DNA of 64,000 bases. It comes from Chrysomallon squamiferum. Taxonomy: Eukaryota; Mollusca; Gastropoda; Neomphalida; Peltospiridae. The translations under genes were made by a program, and so were the position numbers. Location of the stretch: NCBI GenBank assembly GCA_012295275.1, contig CM022667.1, positions 16,851,245-16,915,244 on the forward strand. Reading direction: 5' to 3'. The notes under the pieces were generated by a model. That model saw only the letters and a list, made by a program, of their open reading frames with translations, did no database searches and was not told the origin of the DNA. Shown in pieces: positions 38,367-51,249 of the stretch. Positions within the stretch are counted from its first letter, which is position 1. Each line of letters opens with the position of its first letter.

Positions 38367-39741
38367 TAATATCCTCCATATTTTCACCTATGTGGTGAGA
38401 GTAATTTTGTGCCATTGTAAGCTAACTCTGTAAATAACTATTATTAGATCATATAATATGAATATTCTTTAAACCTAAACTACTGTTGTTGTGTTTCTGG
38501 TGGTTTAACGTTTACATATATGATCTTGTTCCCCGAACACCCTTAGAACCGAGCCAAATCGGGTAGCTATCTACCCGATACAGAGAGATCTGTATGTATT
38601 GTTAGTCCTATTTCCGAGGGAGAGTGTTTCACCTGTTTCGGGGTTCTAATTTGACTTCGTGACGACATTACTAATTACGACTGCCTTTCATGCCCCGTGA
38701 TATATCGCAATTCCAATTCATATAAAGTTTTCCTAATAAAAGTCACCCAGTTATTTTTCTATAATATAAAATACAATTTTTGGTATTAATTAATTTCAGC
38801 CAATATTTAATCATTTGATATGTACGCTCATAAACTATAGGGAATCTTCTCAGTTCAAAATAGACATAATATTTGTGGTTCACCCTTTAACATTTAAAAT
38901 ATTTTTACAAAAATCTAAGTGAATTTTCTCAATAACATCTTCCTTTTGAAAACCCCATATGTCACTACAATTAAAGAGCACACTAGTCATATATGTATCA
39001 AACAGTAACAATAGAGAAATATAATTTGAAGACATATTATTTACACTCTGTGTTGCCTTATTGTTGTTTTATTCTAACATCAAAAAACAAAATAGATGGT
39101 GGGGATTACTGGTAGTGTTATTTTTACATCAAAGACCAATGATTTGAATACCAACAGTCATAGGGGTTTAAAGTTTTGCTTAGAACTGTTTATTGCACGG
39201 ATTAGTGGTTATAGTATTCGTACATCAAAGACCAGTTATATGATAGGGATTAGTAGTAGTGTCATTGTTACATCAAAGTGTTGATAGGTGATATGAAATA
39301 GGGTGGAACCTCGAATGCTACACGTCCTATTGAAACTGGACAATAGTCTAATATTCTACGAGAAAAGGGAAAATGTCATATTTGTTATCTTAACACAATG
39401 GAGATGAATATCACTATATATTTGAATGTAATGATCCTATGTTATTAAATGCGAGAAAAGTACACCAGATAAATACGAGACATCAAAATATAACTTCATA
39501 TAATAATTTACAGTAACAAATATTTATATTTAAAAAGCTATGGTCGATAACAAGATGCATATGTGAGAGAGTGAGTCCTCCACGTTAAACTCCAACGCAT
39601 GTGCATTTTAATTCGTTATTATATATCTGTAATACATTCTTCTCTGTACTGTAATCCTACAGGTCATGAGAATACAGTCACTGTCACTGTCATAGATCAC
39701 ACTAACATCACTTATGTCTGGCTATGGAGGTTCCTCTAGAG
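38367..39741. other. Non-array spacer, no gene seen
   Basis: This sequence is not repeated elsewhere in the window. It holds a 9-base perfect hairpin stem at 38558-38579 and three imperfect repeats of a taca-tcaaagacca-type unit at 39100-39285. No exon or named transposon was recognised. Confidence 0.4.
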
Positions 39742-40482
39742 CAGAGGTGGGCAAACTACAGCCCTCGGGGCACATCCGGCCCACGATATCATTTTATCCG
39801 GCCCGCCAGGAATTTTCACGAAGAGTAAACCTATAACATTTTTAAATTTGTAGTCTTCATTTCACTGATTTTTATTCCCTGCGATATTTTATTGGTACCA
39901 CCAGGTGGCGCACCCCAACTAGACTGGGCCTTTCTTCGCCGCAGACTAGAGATGGCAATTATGATTGGCACATTCAAACCGTCACGTGACGTTTGCTGTG
40001 AAGCGCCATCGACAAACAATTGAAAACCAATAGAAACTGTGATTGAACTTACGTATCGAAACGGGGCGTGTCAGTGTGTATATCCACCACATTCCCTCGG
40101 ATATGCATTGCTAGGTCTACCTCCAACTCTACCATCATCCTATATAACAAAATGAGCGTGCAAAAAAAGCGGAAGATTGACAGAGAGTGTCGGTTTTCAA
40201 AAAGGAATGGACTACAAAGGCCGTGTGTTACATTTGTCATGTGTATTTTTTATGCTTTCCGCTGGGCACCCTCAGCAACACTGTTCCCATTAAATCCATC
40301 AGCGGTGAGTTGTTTGTATGTAACAATACATTTGTTGATTAAACAACAGAAAAAAGAAATAGAGTGCATGTGTATTTTTTATGCTTTATGGCCGTTTCTT
40401 TTCCACCTCATAATATAGTGGCCCACTTGTCAGTTTCAAAAACTCAATTTGGCCCTTGAGCCAAAAGGTTTGCCCACCGCTG
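39742..40482 (+). mobile_element. hAT-like element, internally deleted
   Basis: The 15-base terminal inverted repeats are CAGAGGTGGGCAAAC and, at the right end, the complement of CAGCGGTGGGCAAAC (one mismatch). Flanking 8-base sequences ctctagag and ctgtagaa match at 6 of 8, consistent with an 8-base hAT target duplication. Subterminal words (cggccc, tttggcccttgag) are typical of this class. At 40152 an ATG opens MSVQKKRKIDRECRF. This resembles the start of the ZBED/GTF2I-repeat class of hAT-derived transposases and then degenerates. It is an old non-autonomous copy of 741 bases. Confidence 0.8.
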
Positions 40483-40879
40483 CTGTAGAACATAGCTTTA
40501 AGAAAGAACGGTCTAAGAAGTATGAAACGAGCAAGATAGCGAACATTCCAAAGGAAGAGTACTTCTTGATCATAGACCGACTAAAGGAGATCTCTGTTCA
40601 TCCCAGGAAGGAAACCCACCACTAGTAGATCATTTACTCAGTCTGTTATGATGTTTCCCAATCATATATTCAGATACTCATATTTGCAGATTAGAATACG
40701 TATGTATGTATGTATGTATTTATATGCATGTATGTATGTTAGAATACATATGCACGTATTAATAAATACTCTCTCCTTCATTTCATATAAATAAGGAATA
40801 TTCCTTTTTTCTGTTGTTTGTGACAATGCATTTGTCAGTGGTGATGTTATAGAACTCGGTCTTGCCGGCCTAGTGATGT

Positions 40880-41183
40880 GCAACATAAAGCCATGCCATA
40901 TTGTGGTTACCGAGAACCTAAAATACGTTCTTGTGGAGGACATATACAGTAACCATCATCACTAAAGTATTTCTGTTCTTCTCCACGTTACACGTGTCCT
41001 GATGGCGTTTTACAGTTACGTTCTATTCAGATTAGGAAGAATAAGAAGGCTGTCACAGTCACAGAGGCCCGCGCGAAGATTGTATGATGTGGTTGTAAAA
41101 CTTGTGGTGATGTTGTTGAAAATAACAAGACAGACGAAATAATAAAATTCAAACAAGACTGAGTCACGCATCTGAACAGCCAT
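40880..41183 (-). pseudogene. Broken family copy (leader and four-Cys exon)
   Basis: A leader-like exon starts at 41183 with MAVQM, but an indel shifts the hydrophobic stretch into another frame (RDSVLFEFYYFVCLVIF). Immediately downstream is exon 3 (from 41022): RNCKTPSGHV, stop, RGEEQKYFSDDGYCICPPQ, with a second stop after LGSR. The VWC exon is missing altogether. TGACGTGAGTGA at 41199-41210 is the usual upstream element with its AP-1 half damaged. Confidence 0.65.
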
Positions 41184-41390
41184 GTCGCTTTTCTTTTGTG
41201 ACGTGAGTGAGTATTGATAAAACTTAAGTAACAGCTCTAACATTTCATGTTTAATGTTTCTGTACGGTAAAAACGTTAAATAATTATAATGAAGATCAGT
41301 GTGGTCTCTTATAACGACAGCGGATTCTGAACTAAATACAGAAACCGTAATAACAAGAATTCATCTTATCTTTCAATTTCCTTTGACAAA

Positions 41391-41578
<188 letters not shown>

Positions 41579-42271
41579 AACAGTAAACATTTATGGACAA
41601 GATGTATTTACAAAGAATCTATCAATTTCAATATATCTTTTCTTTCATTGCAAAACTATATTCACATCCTCATCTCAGAAAGTTTTTTTTTTTTTTTTTT
41701 TATAATAATTAATTTCAAACGACAATTTGTGTGTATATATATTTGTGAGTGTGACTTTTACTTGTACAAACTCAAAGAGAGAGAATGATGGAGAAAAATA
41801 AAACTACCTATAAACAAATGCATCTACAATTGCTTCGAAATCATTTACTCAGTCTGTTTCGATCGTTTCCCAGTTAATTTCAGCACTAAGTAATGTCACT
41901 AACAGAAAAATCACTGACAGTCTACACTAACAGAGATTATGATCTTACTAATAAGACTAATTAGAAAGAAAGATGAAGAATTTTTATTCAGTATTAATTA
42001 TATTTTCCTAGAAATAATATAATCTTTAATTTGTACTATCTCAGATGTACCATTATATAGTAACTTAGCATAAATTTAATTTCTTTTATTTTTTATTTTT
42101 GTTCAATCTTTTGTAAAATTAATTATAAATAACCATGTCCTTGAGTCAATCATATATTCAGGTAATCGTATCTGCAGATTAGAATATATATGTATGTATA
42201 TATGAATGTATCTATCTATGTAACTATGCATATATCTATGTTAGAGTAGATATGCACTTATTAATAAATAT

Positions 42272-43256
42272 TTATCTGTTCATTATTTCATAATGGTCCG
42301 TTGTAGCGGGTCCGGAACACAAAGCCGCGCCAAATCGTGGTTCCCACGGACCAAGAGCTTGTACTTGTGGTGGACATTTGCAGTGACCATCATCACTAAA
42401 GTATTTCTGTTCATCTCCACGTAACACGTGTCCTGATGGCGTTTTACAGTTACGTTCTGTAATAATAATAATAGTAATAATAATAATAGTAATAATAATA
42501 ATAATAATAATAAATAATAATAATAATAATAATCTTTCTTTTTATTGTATAGTCTAGTATTATAACAGCTTATTCTACTTCTCCTACTATAATTATTTTT
42601 ACTAATAATATTAATACTGTAACCACTACTGCTACTGTAACAACCATTACTACTACTACTAGTACTACTACTACCACTTCTACTATTAATTCAACTACTA
42701 CTATTACTATTCGAGCTACTACTACAACTGTTATCGCTAATAATAAGAATAGCATTATTATTACTAATTCTACCATTAAAGGTAATAGTAAGCCTACAAC
42801 TACTAAAACTAACTGTTCCACCTACCACTAATAATACTACTACTAGTAATACAACTACGATCACTACTACTAACGAGACTACTAATAATTAGACTTCGTC
42901 TACTGCTGTTGGTATAAGGAGATACTGAAAAGTTGTCTACCTCGACATGTGTATCTTCCACAGCTATCAGGTCCTTCAGGATCGAAACACATTGGTACTA
43001 AATAATCAGCGTACATACAAATAATTTCTAATTCAGATGAAGAACCATAACCAGGCTGACAACGACACTCGTACGCACAAGGGTCATAGTGTGGAACGAC
43101 TTGTCCAGGTCCGTACATTTGTCCATTGTGAGAGCAGTGAGGTGGCATTGCAGGTGTGGATGTAGGTGGTGGCAGCTCTGCAGTGTGTGTGGAAAAATAA
43201 GTAAACAATAATAATAACAATGAAAATGAAAATGAAAATGATAATGAAAATGAAAG

Positions 43257-43289
<33 letters not shown>

Positions 43290-44211
43290 TAATAATACCT
43301 CTCTTTTTTTTCTTCTCTTTTTTTCTCTCTTTTCTTTTTTGTGTGACTTATTCGGCATTGAAACAACTACTTGATGATATCAATATGTCTATAGTGTTTG
43401 TTATCACCACCGTAGCCGGATGTGAGCATTGGATAAACAAGCTTGGGTTTTATAGTCTAAGAATTTCTGATTATATATTTATCAATAAATAAACAGTGAA
43501 ACATAATGTATATTTAAAAACTGATTTAATCTAATTTACAATATTAACGTAATCGACATAAGACTTTATGAGAATTAATATTAAGTATCATTTCCAGATT
43601 AATAAATTAATCGCTACAGGTTCCCATAATTTAAGACCTGGAAAGGTTTCCATTCAGCCAAGTTTACGGCAGAGGTTACATCATTACATGTTTCCTTTAA
43701 TATCAAATCGTTACCCATTTAACGAGAAGAAGAAAGAGAGAATTCTTAATATTGACTAAACTATTCGCTGCACTCAGACTCACTAAAATGTTTATGATCT
43801 TTACAAGATAGGTGTAGCACAAGATGTAGATCTGTTAAGGGAGAAAATATGAAGAAACGTGACATTCGAGTTATTATTATTATTATTATTACTATTAACA
43901 TCATCTTTACTATCACTACTTTTATCACTACAGTGATGTTACTACTGACATTGATGAGAGTGTAATTATTATTATTTCTGTGTAAGATGCTGATGATACT
44001 ATTCATGTAGCTGTTACTCTGTCACTATTAACAGCACTAATAATAAGAACAACGACAACAACGACAACAACAACAACAATATTAGTGACACTAATAACAA
44101 AAATAAAAATAATGATAATAGTAAGTACAAATTACCTTCAGGCGTTGGCATTGACAAGACAGACGAAATAATAAAATTCACACAGAAGAAGAAGACTATG
44201 TTAACAGCCAT
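42272..44211 (-). CDS. Secreted VWC-type cysteine-rich protein
   Basis: Complete three-exon gene, predicted 165 aa. Exon 1 (44136-44211) is MAVNIVFFFCVNF..., a signal peptide ending near SVLS, donor gtaatt, phase 1. Exon 2 (42941-43177) has a Pro linker (ELPPPTSTPAMPPH) and a VWC-like domain: C-SHNGQMYGPGQVV, DPCAYECRC, ELEIICMYADY, PMCFDPEGPDSCGRYTC. That is eight cysteines with the CxxxCxC core; the donor is gtagac. Exon 3 (42272-42456) adds four cysteines (NCKTPSGHV, HCKCPPQ, GAALC) and ends EIMNR-stop. Every splice site is GT-AG and every junction phase 1. The VWC-like fold predicts an extracellular disulphide-rich protein, but the partner and role are unknown. Close paralogue of 47327-48845: exon 2 is the same length, 237 nt, in both. 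Confidence 0.75.
43180..43340. repeat. A-rich/GAAAAT tract beside exon 2
   Basis: Imperfect AAT and GAAAAT units, then a pyrimidine-rich run. It occupies the place of the AAT tract found beside exon 2 of other copies. Confidence 0.6.
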
Positions 44212-44229
44212 TTTTCTGTTTTTTGTTTG

Positions 44230-44241
44230 TGACGTGAGTCA
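44230..44241. promoter_or_regulatory. AP-1/CRE-like element upstream of leader exon
   Basis: TGACGTGAGTCA, identical to 22796-22807 and 19-30 bases upstream of the ATG at 44211. Confidence 0.45.
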
Positions 44242-44514
44242 GTATTGACAATGTTTAAACAGCTGTTTTCACATGCGCAATTTGATGCCTGCGTTTGGTA
44301 AATAGGCCAAGTATGTGTAGAAAACACTGGTGACATGTAATGTTTACAGCAGATCGTATAACGAGCGAAACATACATATTAAAATAAAAAGATTTTATCA
44401 TGTCTATCAGTCTCAGTCTCTCAGTTTTTAAATATATATACGTCTGTCTGTTTACATGTGTCCATATTGCTCTCACAGAGAGAAACAGAGAGATATTAGT
44501 TTTTCATTTACAAT

Positions 44515-44623
<109 letters not shown>

Positions 44624-45132
44624 TAAAAATTCTCTGTAAACAAAATAAATCCCCAATAGCTTTCAATCATTTACTCTGACTCTTACGATATTTTCCCATT
44701 TAATTAAAGCACTAACTAATGTGACTTAAAGAAAAATGACTGAAAGTCTACACGTCTACATTAACATAGGCTTATGATTTTATTAATAACACTGATGAGA
44801 CAGAAAGATGACGGATATTATTCAGTATTAATTATATTTTCAAAGAGATAATATACTCTTTAATGTTTAATAATTCAAAGTGAACAGTTATACGGTAAAT
44901 TAGCATAAGTTGTAATTCATTTTATTTCCTTTCACTCATGTGTGAAATTGAAAATAAATAATCATGTCTCTGACCCAATAATACATTCAGGTAATCGTTC
45001 TGCAGATTAGATTATGTTTGTATGTATGTATGTTAGACTATGTATGCACGTAAATATTTGTATCAAGTTACATAATATTATAATGAATATTCGTTATTTT
45101 GTACTTAAAATTTCTTAAATCAAATGAAAAGG

Positions 45133-45679
45133 TTATTTCACCGGTTTTGTAAGTGGTGGTTTTCTACATCTCGGTGTTGGCGTTGTAGTCGATTTGGAAC
45201 ACAAAACCACGCTAAGCTGTACTTCCCATGACTGTCTCCTGTGAGCTTTGTATCGCGTACATTCCAAAAACCAGCGAGACGTATGGCGAAATCTCCGGTC
45301 ACAGGATCGTTGATAAAGCAAATCTTAGAAAAATGGTTCATGTCCTTTCTGCTGTCTGGTTTGTATTCATCAAATCAAAGTACACGAGCATCTCAGGTAT
45401 CATGCAGATATATGTACAACTGAACAACCTACCAAATTCTTCACGGGCAAAATCCTTCAGTATACACTAATAATGGCTTCATTGCTACGACAAAAGGCTA
45501 CTCACTGTGCTGTTGACCATGTCACTGAAAAGTCTTTTTTTTTAGTAAAACATTCGTAGAAAATAATCAGGTTGAACGATTAAAAGAAACAAAAACGATT
45601 TTCTTTGCTGAACACATTATATTTAAATCTGCTCTTACTACCGTCATATTTCTGTCTGAACTCCCTATTATTATTATTA

Positions 45680-45756
<77 letters not shown>

Positions 45757-45977
45757 ATCATCTTCATTATCATTACGATGATGTTGTTATTACTGACATT
45801 GTTGAGGTTATTTGTGTAGTGGATTCTGATGACAACGTTTATGTAGCTGTTACTATATCACTACAACAACAACAATAGTAATCGTAAGTACTCATTACCT
45901 TGAGTCTTTGGCATTGGCAAGACAGAAGAAATAAAAAAATTCAAACAGAAGAAGGAGAAGATCTTGTGAACAGACAT
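45133..45977 (-). CDS. Short secreted four-Cys protein
   Basis: Two-exon gene, predicted 89 aa. Exon 1 (45899-45977) is MSVHKIFSFFCLNFF..., a signal peptide with PMPKTQ at its end, donor gtaatg, phase 1. Exon 2 (45133-45323), acceptor tttttctaag, encodes DLLYQRSCDRRFRHTSRW. It continues with LECTRYKAHRRQSW and VVLCSKSTTTPTPRC, and stops. The spacing Cys-W-VxLC matches exon 3 of the neighbours (KCPPQ...W...GVALC), so this is a diverged version of that module with no VWC exon before it. A dead copy lies at 36.74-36.91 kb. An overlapping frame is also open, but only the chosen frame keeps phase 1 and the VVLCS word. Function unknown. Confidence 0.5.
45664..45754. repeat. (ATT)n microsatellite in intron
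   Basis: ATT run of about 90 bases inside the intron of the gene 45133-45977. Confidence 0.95.
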
Positions 45978-45995
45978 GATGTCGCTTTTCGCTTG

Positions 45996-46007
45996 TAACG
46001 TGACTTA
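45996..46007. promoter_or_regulatory. Diverged upstream element
   Basis: TAACGTGACTTA, 19-30 bases upstream of the ATG at 45977, in the conserved position of the AP-1/CRE-like element but with both halves changed. Confidence 0.3.
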
Positions 46008-46217
46008 GTACTGATAACATTTAAATAACACTTTCCACATGCGCTGTTTTGATTCCTCTGTTATAAGCTAAATGTGTACAGAAAAGATTGGTGATATGTA
46101 TTGCTTTAGCAGGATCGTATCATGAGTGAAATATAGAAATTGAAATAATAAGGGTTAATCATGTCTGTCATTTAATTTCAGTCTTCAGTATTTGAATGTT
46201 TCTGTTCTGTTACACCA

Positions 46218-46338
<121 letters not shown>

Positions 46339-46339
46339 T

Positions 46340-47326
46340 GTGTGTGTATTTGTCTTTCAATATCGATATATTTTTGGACAAGATTTATTTACATAGGATC
46401 TACTAATTTAAATATATGTTTTGTTCTGTGCAAAAAATAGTTTGTCACAGTCATCTTAGACAGGGAGTTACTTTTAACTTATAATTTTAAACTTGTCAAT
46501 TTTATAAGAGCTTCTATCAGTTTTCTTCAGTTTTTAATATCGTACAACATTAAATTAAATTAAATTAAAAAAAGAAGTCAGGTTCGAATTCTTCACCTCT
46601 GTTCAAATTAATCATGCTTCATTCAGGAAAAAATCTTGTTTAACTTTAGTGTTTTATATACATTTATTTTATTTTATTATGTGAATTCATTTATTCAAAA
46701 GTATCATTATGTATGTGTATACGATTTGCCTCTATCCATTTGTGTGTAATATGTGTGTGCAAGAGAGACAGTGAGAGAGATAACTTTATATTTATTAACT
46801 CAGAATGAGAAAGAGAGTAAAATAAAACTCCATATAAACAAGATATATTTACACTAGCTCCCAAATCATTTTCTCAGTTTGTTACAATTGTGTCGCAGTT
46901 AATTACAGCACTAAATAATATTATTAGAAGAATAATTACTGACAGTCTACATGTCTACACTAATGATTTTAATAATAACACTGACGAGAGAGGACCTTGA
47001 AGGATTTTATTCAGTACCAGTTGTATTTTCCTAGAGAGTATAATCTTTAACTTCTAATAACTCGGATGTAACCTTTATAGAGTAAATTAATGTAAATTGT
47101 AATTGATTTTTTTTTTCACACTTTTGTAAAATTCAATATAAATTACCACGTTCTTGATCCAATCATATATGCATGTACGTATCTATATATGCATGTAGTA
47201 TGTATGTATGTGTGTGTGTGTGTGTCTTAATATATGTTAGAGTATATATGCACGCATTAATAAATATTTGTATATAGCTGTCCATTATTTCATATAACAT
47301 CATAAAGAATATTCATTATTTAGCTA
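46340..47326. repeat. Duplicated spacer between gene copies
   Basis: Non-coding DNA matching 41600-42270 and in part 44630-45130 and 36163-36700 (shared words aacagtctaca-type, taattacagcactaaataa, gaaggattttattcagta). It forms the 3' flank of each gene unit. Confidence 0.55.
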
Positions 47327-47642
47327 CTAAATATTTCTTATGTCAAAAGAAAAAGTTATTTTGTATTTGTTTATGAGAAAGCTTTTGTAGGTGGTGGTGT
47401 TGTAGATCTTGGTGTAGTGTGCTGTAGAACTCTGTGTTCGTGCTGTAGACCTCGGTGGTGGTGTTGTAGAAATCGGTTGCATTGTTGTAGTGGGTGCGGA
47501 ACACAAAGCCACGCCATATTCTGGTTGCCAATCACCAAATTCTTGTACTTGTGGAGGACATTTACAGTGACCATCATCACTAAAGTTTTCCCATCCTTCT
47601 CCATGTATCACGTGTCCTGATGGCGTTTTACAGTTACGTTCT

Positions 47643-47682
<40 letters not shown>

Positions 47683-48658
47683 TAATATTAATAATAATAA
47701 TAACAATAATAATAATAATAACAATAACAATAATAATAATAATAACAATAACAACAATAATAATAATAATAATAACAATAATAAATCATTTTATTGTATA
47801 CTCAAGTATTATAACAATTTTTACAACTACTACTACAATAATCACTCCTGCTATTCTTACTAATAATACTAACATTGTAGTACTCCTAATATACTTAGTA
47901 TATTACTACTACCACTACTACAACAACTGCTATTCCAAATACTACTGATAATTGTGATACCAATACATTTAAGACATTACTCGTTGCACTGATTTTGCAT
48001 CAACTCTTCCACGTCAGTAGTTTCTTCGTCTTCATTACTGGCTGTTACTATTACTCTTGCCACTATAAAATCATCACCACAGCAGATACTACGACTTCTA
48101 CTACTGCCAATACTACTACCAATTCTGCTACTAATTCTACTACTACTTCTACTATTAAAAAGACTAGCATTATTATTACTAATCCTACCGTTAATGGTAA
48201 TAGTAAGCCTGAAACTACTGATAGTAATTGCTCGAACTACCATTAATACTATTAATAATAATAATACTCCCATTACTACAATTTCTAACAGAATACTAGT
48301 AACTAGACTTTTACTTCGTCTACTGCTGTTGGTATAAAGAGATATTGAAACGTTCTGTACCTCGACATGTGTATCTTCCACAGGCATCAGGTCCTTCAGG
48401 ATCGAAACACATTGGTGGAAAATAATCAGCGTATATACAACGAATTTCTAATTCAGATGAAGAATCATAACTACGCTGACAACGACACTCGTACGCACAA
48501 GGCTCATAATCTGGAACGACTTGTCCAGGTCCGTACATCTGTCCATTGTGAGAGCAGTGAGGTGGCATTGCAGGTGTGGGTATAGGTGGCGGCAGCTCTG
48601 TAGTGTGTGTGGAAAAATCAGAACAACAGAAACAATTAGAACAATTACAACAACAACA

Positions 48659-48694
<36 letters not shown>

Positions 48695-48845
48695 GCAATA
48701 ATAATAATAATAATAATAATAACAACAATAACAATACGTGTTACAATAATAATAATCAGTACAAATTACCTGGAGTCGTTGCCATTGACAAGACATAAGA
48801 AATAATAAAATTCACACAGAAGAAGAAGAGCATGTTAACAGCCAT
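47327..48845 (-). CDS. Secreted VWC-type protein with Thr/Pro tail
   Basis: Complete three-exon gene, predicted 208 aa. Exon 1 (48770-48845) is MAVNMLFFFCVNF..., a signal peptide, then LSMATTP, donor gtaatt, phase 1. Exon 2 (48361-48597) has a Pro linker (ELPPPIPTPAMPPH) and an eight-cysteine VWC-like domain (C-SHNGQMYGPGQVV, EPCAYECRC, ELEIRCIYADY, PMCFDPEGPDACGRYTC), donor gtacag. Exon 3 (47327-47640) adds four cysteines (NCKTPSGHVIHG, DGHCKCPPQ, GVALCSAP). It is then longer than in the 42 kb gene, with a Thr/Pro/Ser-rich tail (TTTMQPISTTPPPRST) that may be O-glycosylated, ending DIRNI-stop. All junctions are phase 1. Family membership is clear from the sequence. The biological role is not known. 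Confidence 0.75.
47645..48300. repeat. AAT/ACT-rich intron tract
   Basis: AAT/AAC runs followed by degenerate ACT triplets, between exon 3 and exon 2 of the gene 47327-48845. Related to 3.7-4.38, 24.53-25.18 and 42.46-42.9 kb. Confidence 0.7.
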
Positions 48846-48863
48846 GTTGTTGCTTTTCGTTTC

Positions 48864-48875
48864 TGACGTGACTCA
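48864..48875. promoter_or_regulatory. AP-1/CRE-like element upstream of leader exon
   Basis: TGACGTGACTCA, 19-30 bases upstream of the ATG at 48845. It has one base different from the 22.8 and 44.2 kb elements, at the centre of the AP-1 half (TGACTCA against TGAGTCA). That change preserves the palindromic AP-1 consensus. Confidence 0.45.
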
Positions 48876-49015
48876 GTATTGACAATGTTTATACAACGTT
48901 TCATGTCTCTGTTTGGTAAATAGGTTAAGTATGTATAGAAAGGACTGGTGATGTGTAATGCTGACAGCGGATCTTTTCACGACAGAAATATAGATATCAG
49001 AATAATAAGAGTTTA

Positions 49016-49020
<5 letters not shown>

Positions 49021-49089
<69 letters not shown>
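49021..49089. repeat. (CT)n microsatellite upstream of leader exon
   Basis: About 175 bases upstream of the ATG at 48845. Confidence 0.95.
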
Positions 49090-49102
<13 letters not shown>

Positions 49103-49179
49103 CGTGTGTGTTTCTCTTTCAATATATATATTTTTGGACAAGATTTATTTACATATTTACTAATTTAAATATATGTTCT

Positions 49180-49870
49180 CTAATAATAATAATAATAATA
49201 ATAATAGTAATAACAATAATAATTATTATTGTACTACTACTACTACTACTACTACTACTATTATTACTACTATTACTGCTACTACAACTACCACTTCTAC
49301 TTCTAATACAACTATTATATTATTTATATTAATGGTAGCACTGATTCTACTCCTGCCACAACTTTTACAACTCTTCCACAACAACAGTTTCTTAGTCTTC
49401 ATCACTCTTTATAATTATTACTTTTATCTCAACAACAACTACTACTGCTGCTTCTACTATTTCTACTACTGCTGCTAGGGCTGATACTGATGCGACAACA
49501 GTCATAAAACAGACTATCACTACTAAAACTAATGATGAAGCTAACTAATAGTAAGTCTACATTTTATTAATGCTACAACTACTGTACTTACACAATTACT
49601 ATTAATAATAATAATACGATTACCGAGACTACTAATAATTCTCTTACATTTGCTCTGTTGTTGGCATAAAGATAAACTGAAGAATTCTGTACCTGAACAT
49701 GTGTACCACTAACAATGATACTGATGAAGGATAGTGAGGTCTCATATCGACAGAGGATACTGAGCTAAATACAGAAAGCGTAATAACAAAAATTCATCTT
49801 ATCTCTCAATTTCCTTTGATTAAACACGCTTTTCGGTGTTTCAGCTGCTCATAACTGTCTAGCGACGTGA
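49180..49870. repeat. Terminal array fragment with exon relic
   Basis: A degenerate AAT/ACT intron tract, then a relic of an exon 2 end near 49690 (gtacctgaacatgtg), then a segment matching 41297-41392 (cagcggattctgaactaaatac-type). This is the last recognisable array DNA, and the sequence character changes after about 49.87 kb. Confidence 0.55.
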
Positions 49871-51090
49871 GAGGTTGTGTCCACGACAGGCCTGCTTCAA
49901 CATTTATCTAATGGAACCTGATCAGTAATCACCCAAACCCATAATGTACGACATAATGAAAAATAAATGTTATAATCGCATAAATTAATTTGTAATACAA
50001 ACTAACAAAATACTGGCAAAACTTTAGTGTTGAACAGTTACTGTATTAAAGTCCTGGTATCACGATTTGGGAATTTTTATTGTACTGAATTTGGCGAGTG
50101 TAGAGTCCTGGATTAATTTTATTGAGATTTTTTTTTTTTTTTTTTTTTTTTAGGGAGTTGTTGTTTGTTTTGTTTTCGTCCATACAGGAATTTATTGTTT
50201 TTTGTTTGTTTTGCTGTTGTTGTTTTTTTCTTTGAATTATTTTTATTACTAATTTATTTTTCTCATTATTGCTTGTTTGTTGATGTTGTTGTTTTTTGTG
50301 TTGTTGTTTTGTTTTTGTTGTTGTTGGTTTTGGGGTTGTTGTTTTTTTTCCTTGCTTAATGTTAAGTAATTTAAAAACATTTATTATTTTATTCCAACTT
50401 TATTTTACCGAAACGTCATACAAGTTCAAGCTAAATGCCTAAAACTTGTACGAACGCCTCTGCATTTGAGATTGTTTGTTTATGTTTAGGTAAGTTGGTT
50501 GGTCTTATCATTAAAAACAGGAATTAAAAAAAATAATAATAAAACTTATTGATTTTATCTTATTGTCTTATCGATTTACCCTATAATCTTACCTCGTTAT
50601 ACCAACTCTTGTGTTACTTTTTTATAATTTCCGTACAAAAATTGATATTGTCCTCACTATTGTGTATGTTTCTTCCTTCACTCTTTTAATAACTTCAGAC
50701 TGAACACTACTATTAACGATTGTTAACAGCTGGTACCGTACACGTTAATTCGGCCACACTGTTTATTTAATAACTTGGAACAGAATCCTAGTGCTTAAAG
50801 ATCATAGGTTTACTCCTATTTAATAACGAAACAGAACGTCAATACTAAATTATTAAAACCTAAAACTGTATTATTAAATATTAACATGAACAAACTGATC
50901 AGTGGAATATATTGATGTTGTTTTTGATTGTATTTGTTTGAAGTTTGATTTCGTTGTTTGTTGCTGGTTGTTGTTGGGTGGTTTTGTTGTTGTTGTTTTT
51001 TTGTTCTTTTTTGTGGGGTATATTTATTATTATTATTATTATTATTATTGTTTTTGTTGTTGTTATTGTTGTTGTTGTTGTTGTTGTTGT

Positions 51091-51137
<47 letters not shown>

Positions 51138-51214
51138 TTTTATATATTCACTACATAGTAAGGTCTTCGAACTTCCAAATTCTTGTAATAACAATTTTCT
51201 CTCTTTTTTTATTC

Positions 51215-51249
<35 letters not shown>

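Noticed and set aside
45138-45341. Alternative frame MNHFSKICFINDPVTG... over the second exon of the 45 kb gene
   Set aside because: It looks protein-like, but it is out of phase with the leader exon and does not keep the W...VxLCS word shared with paralogous exons.
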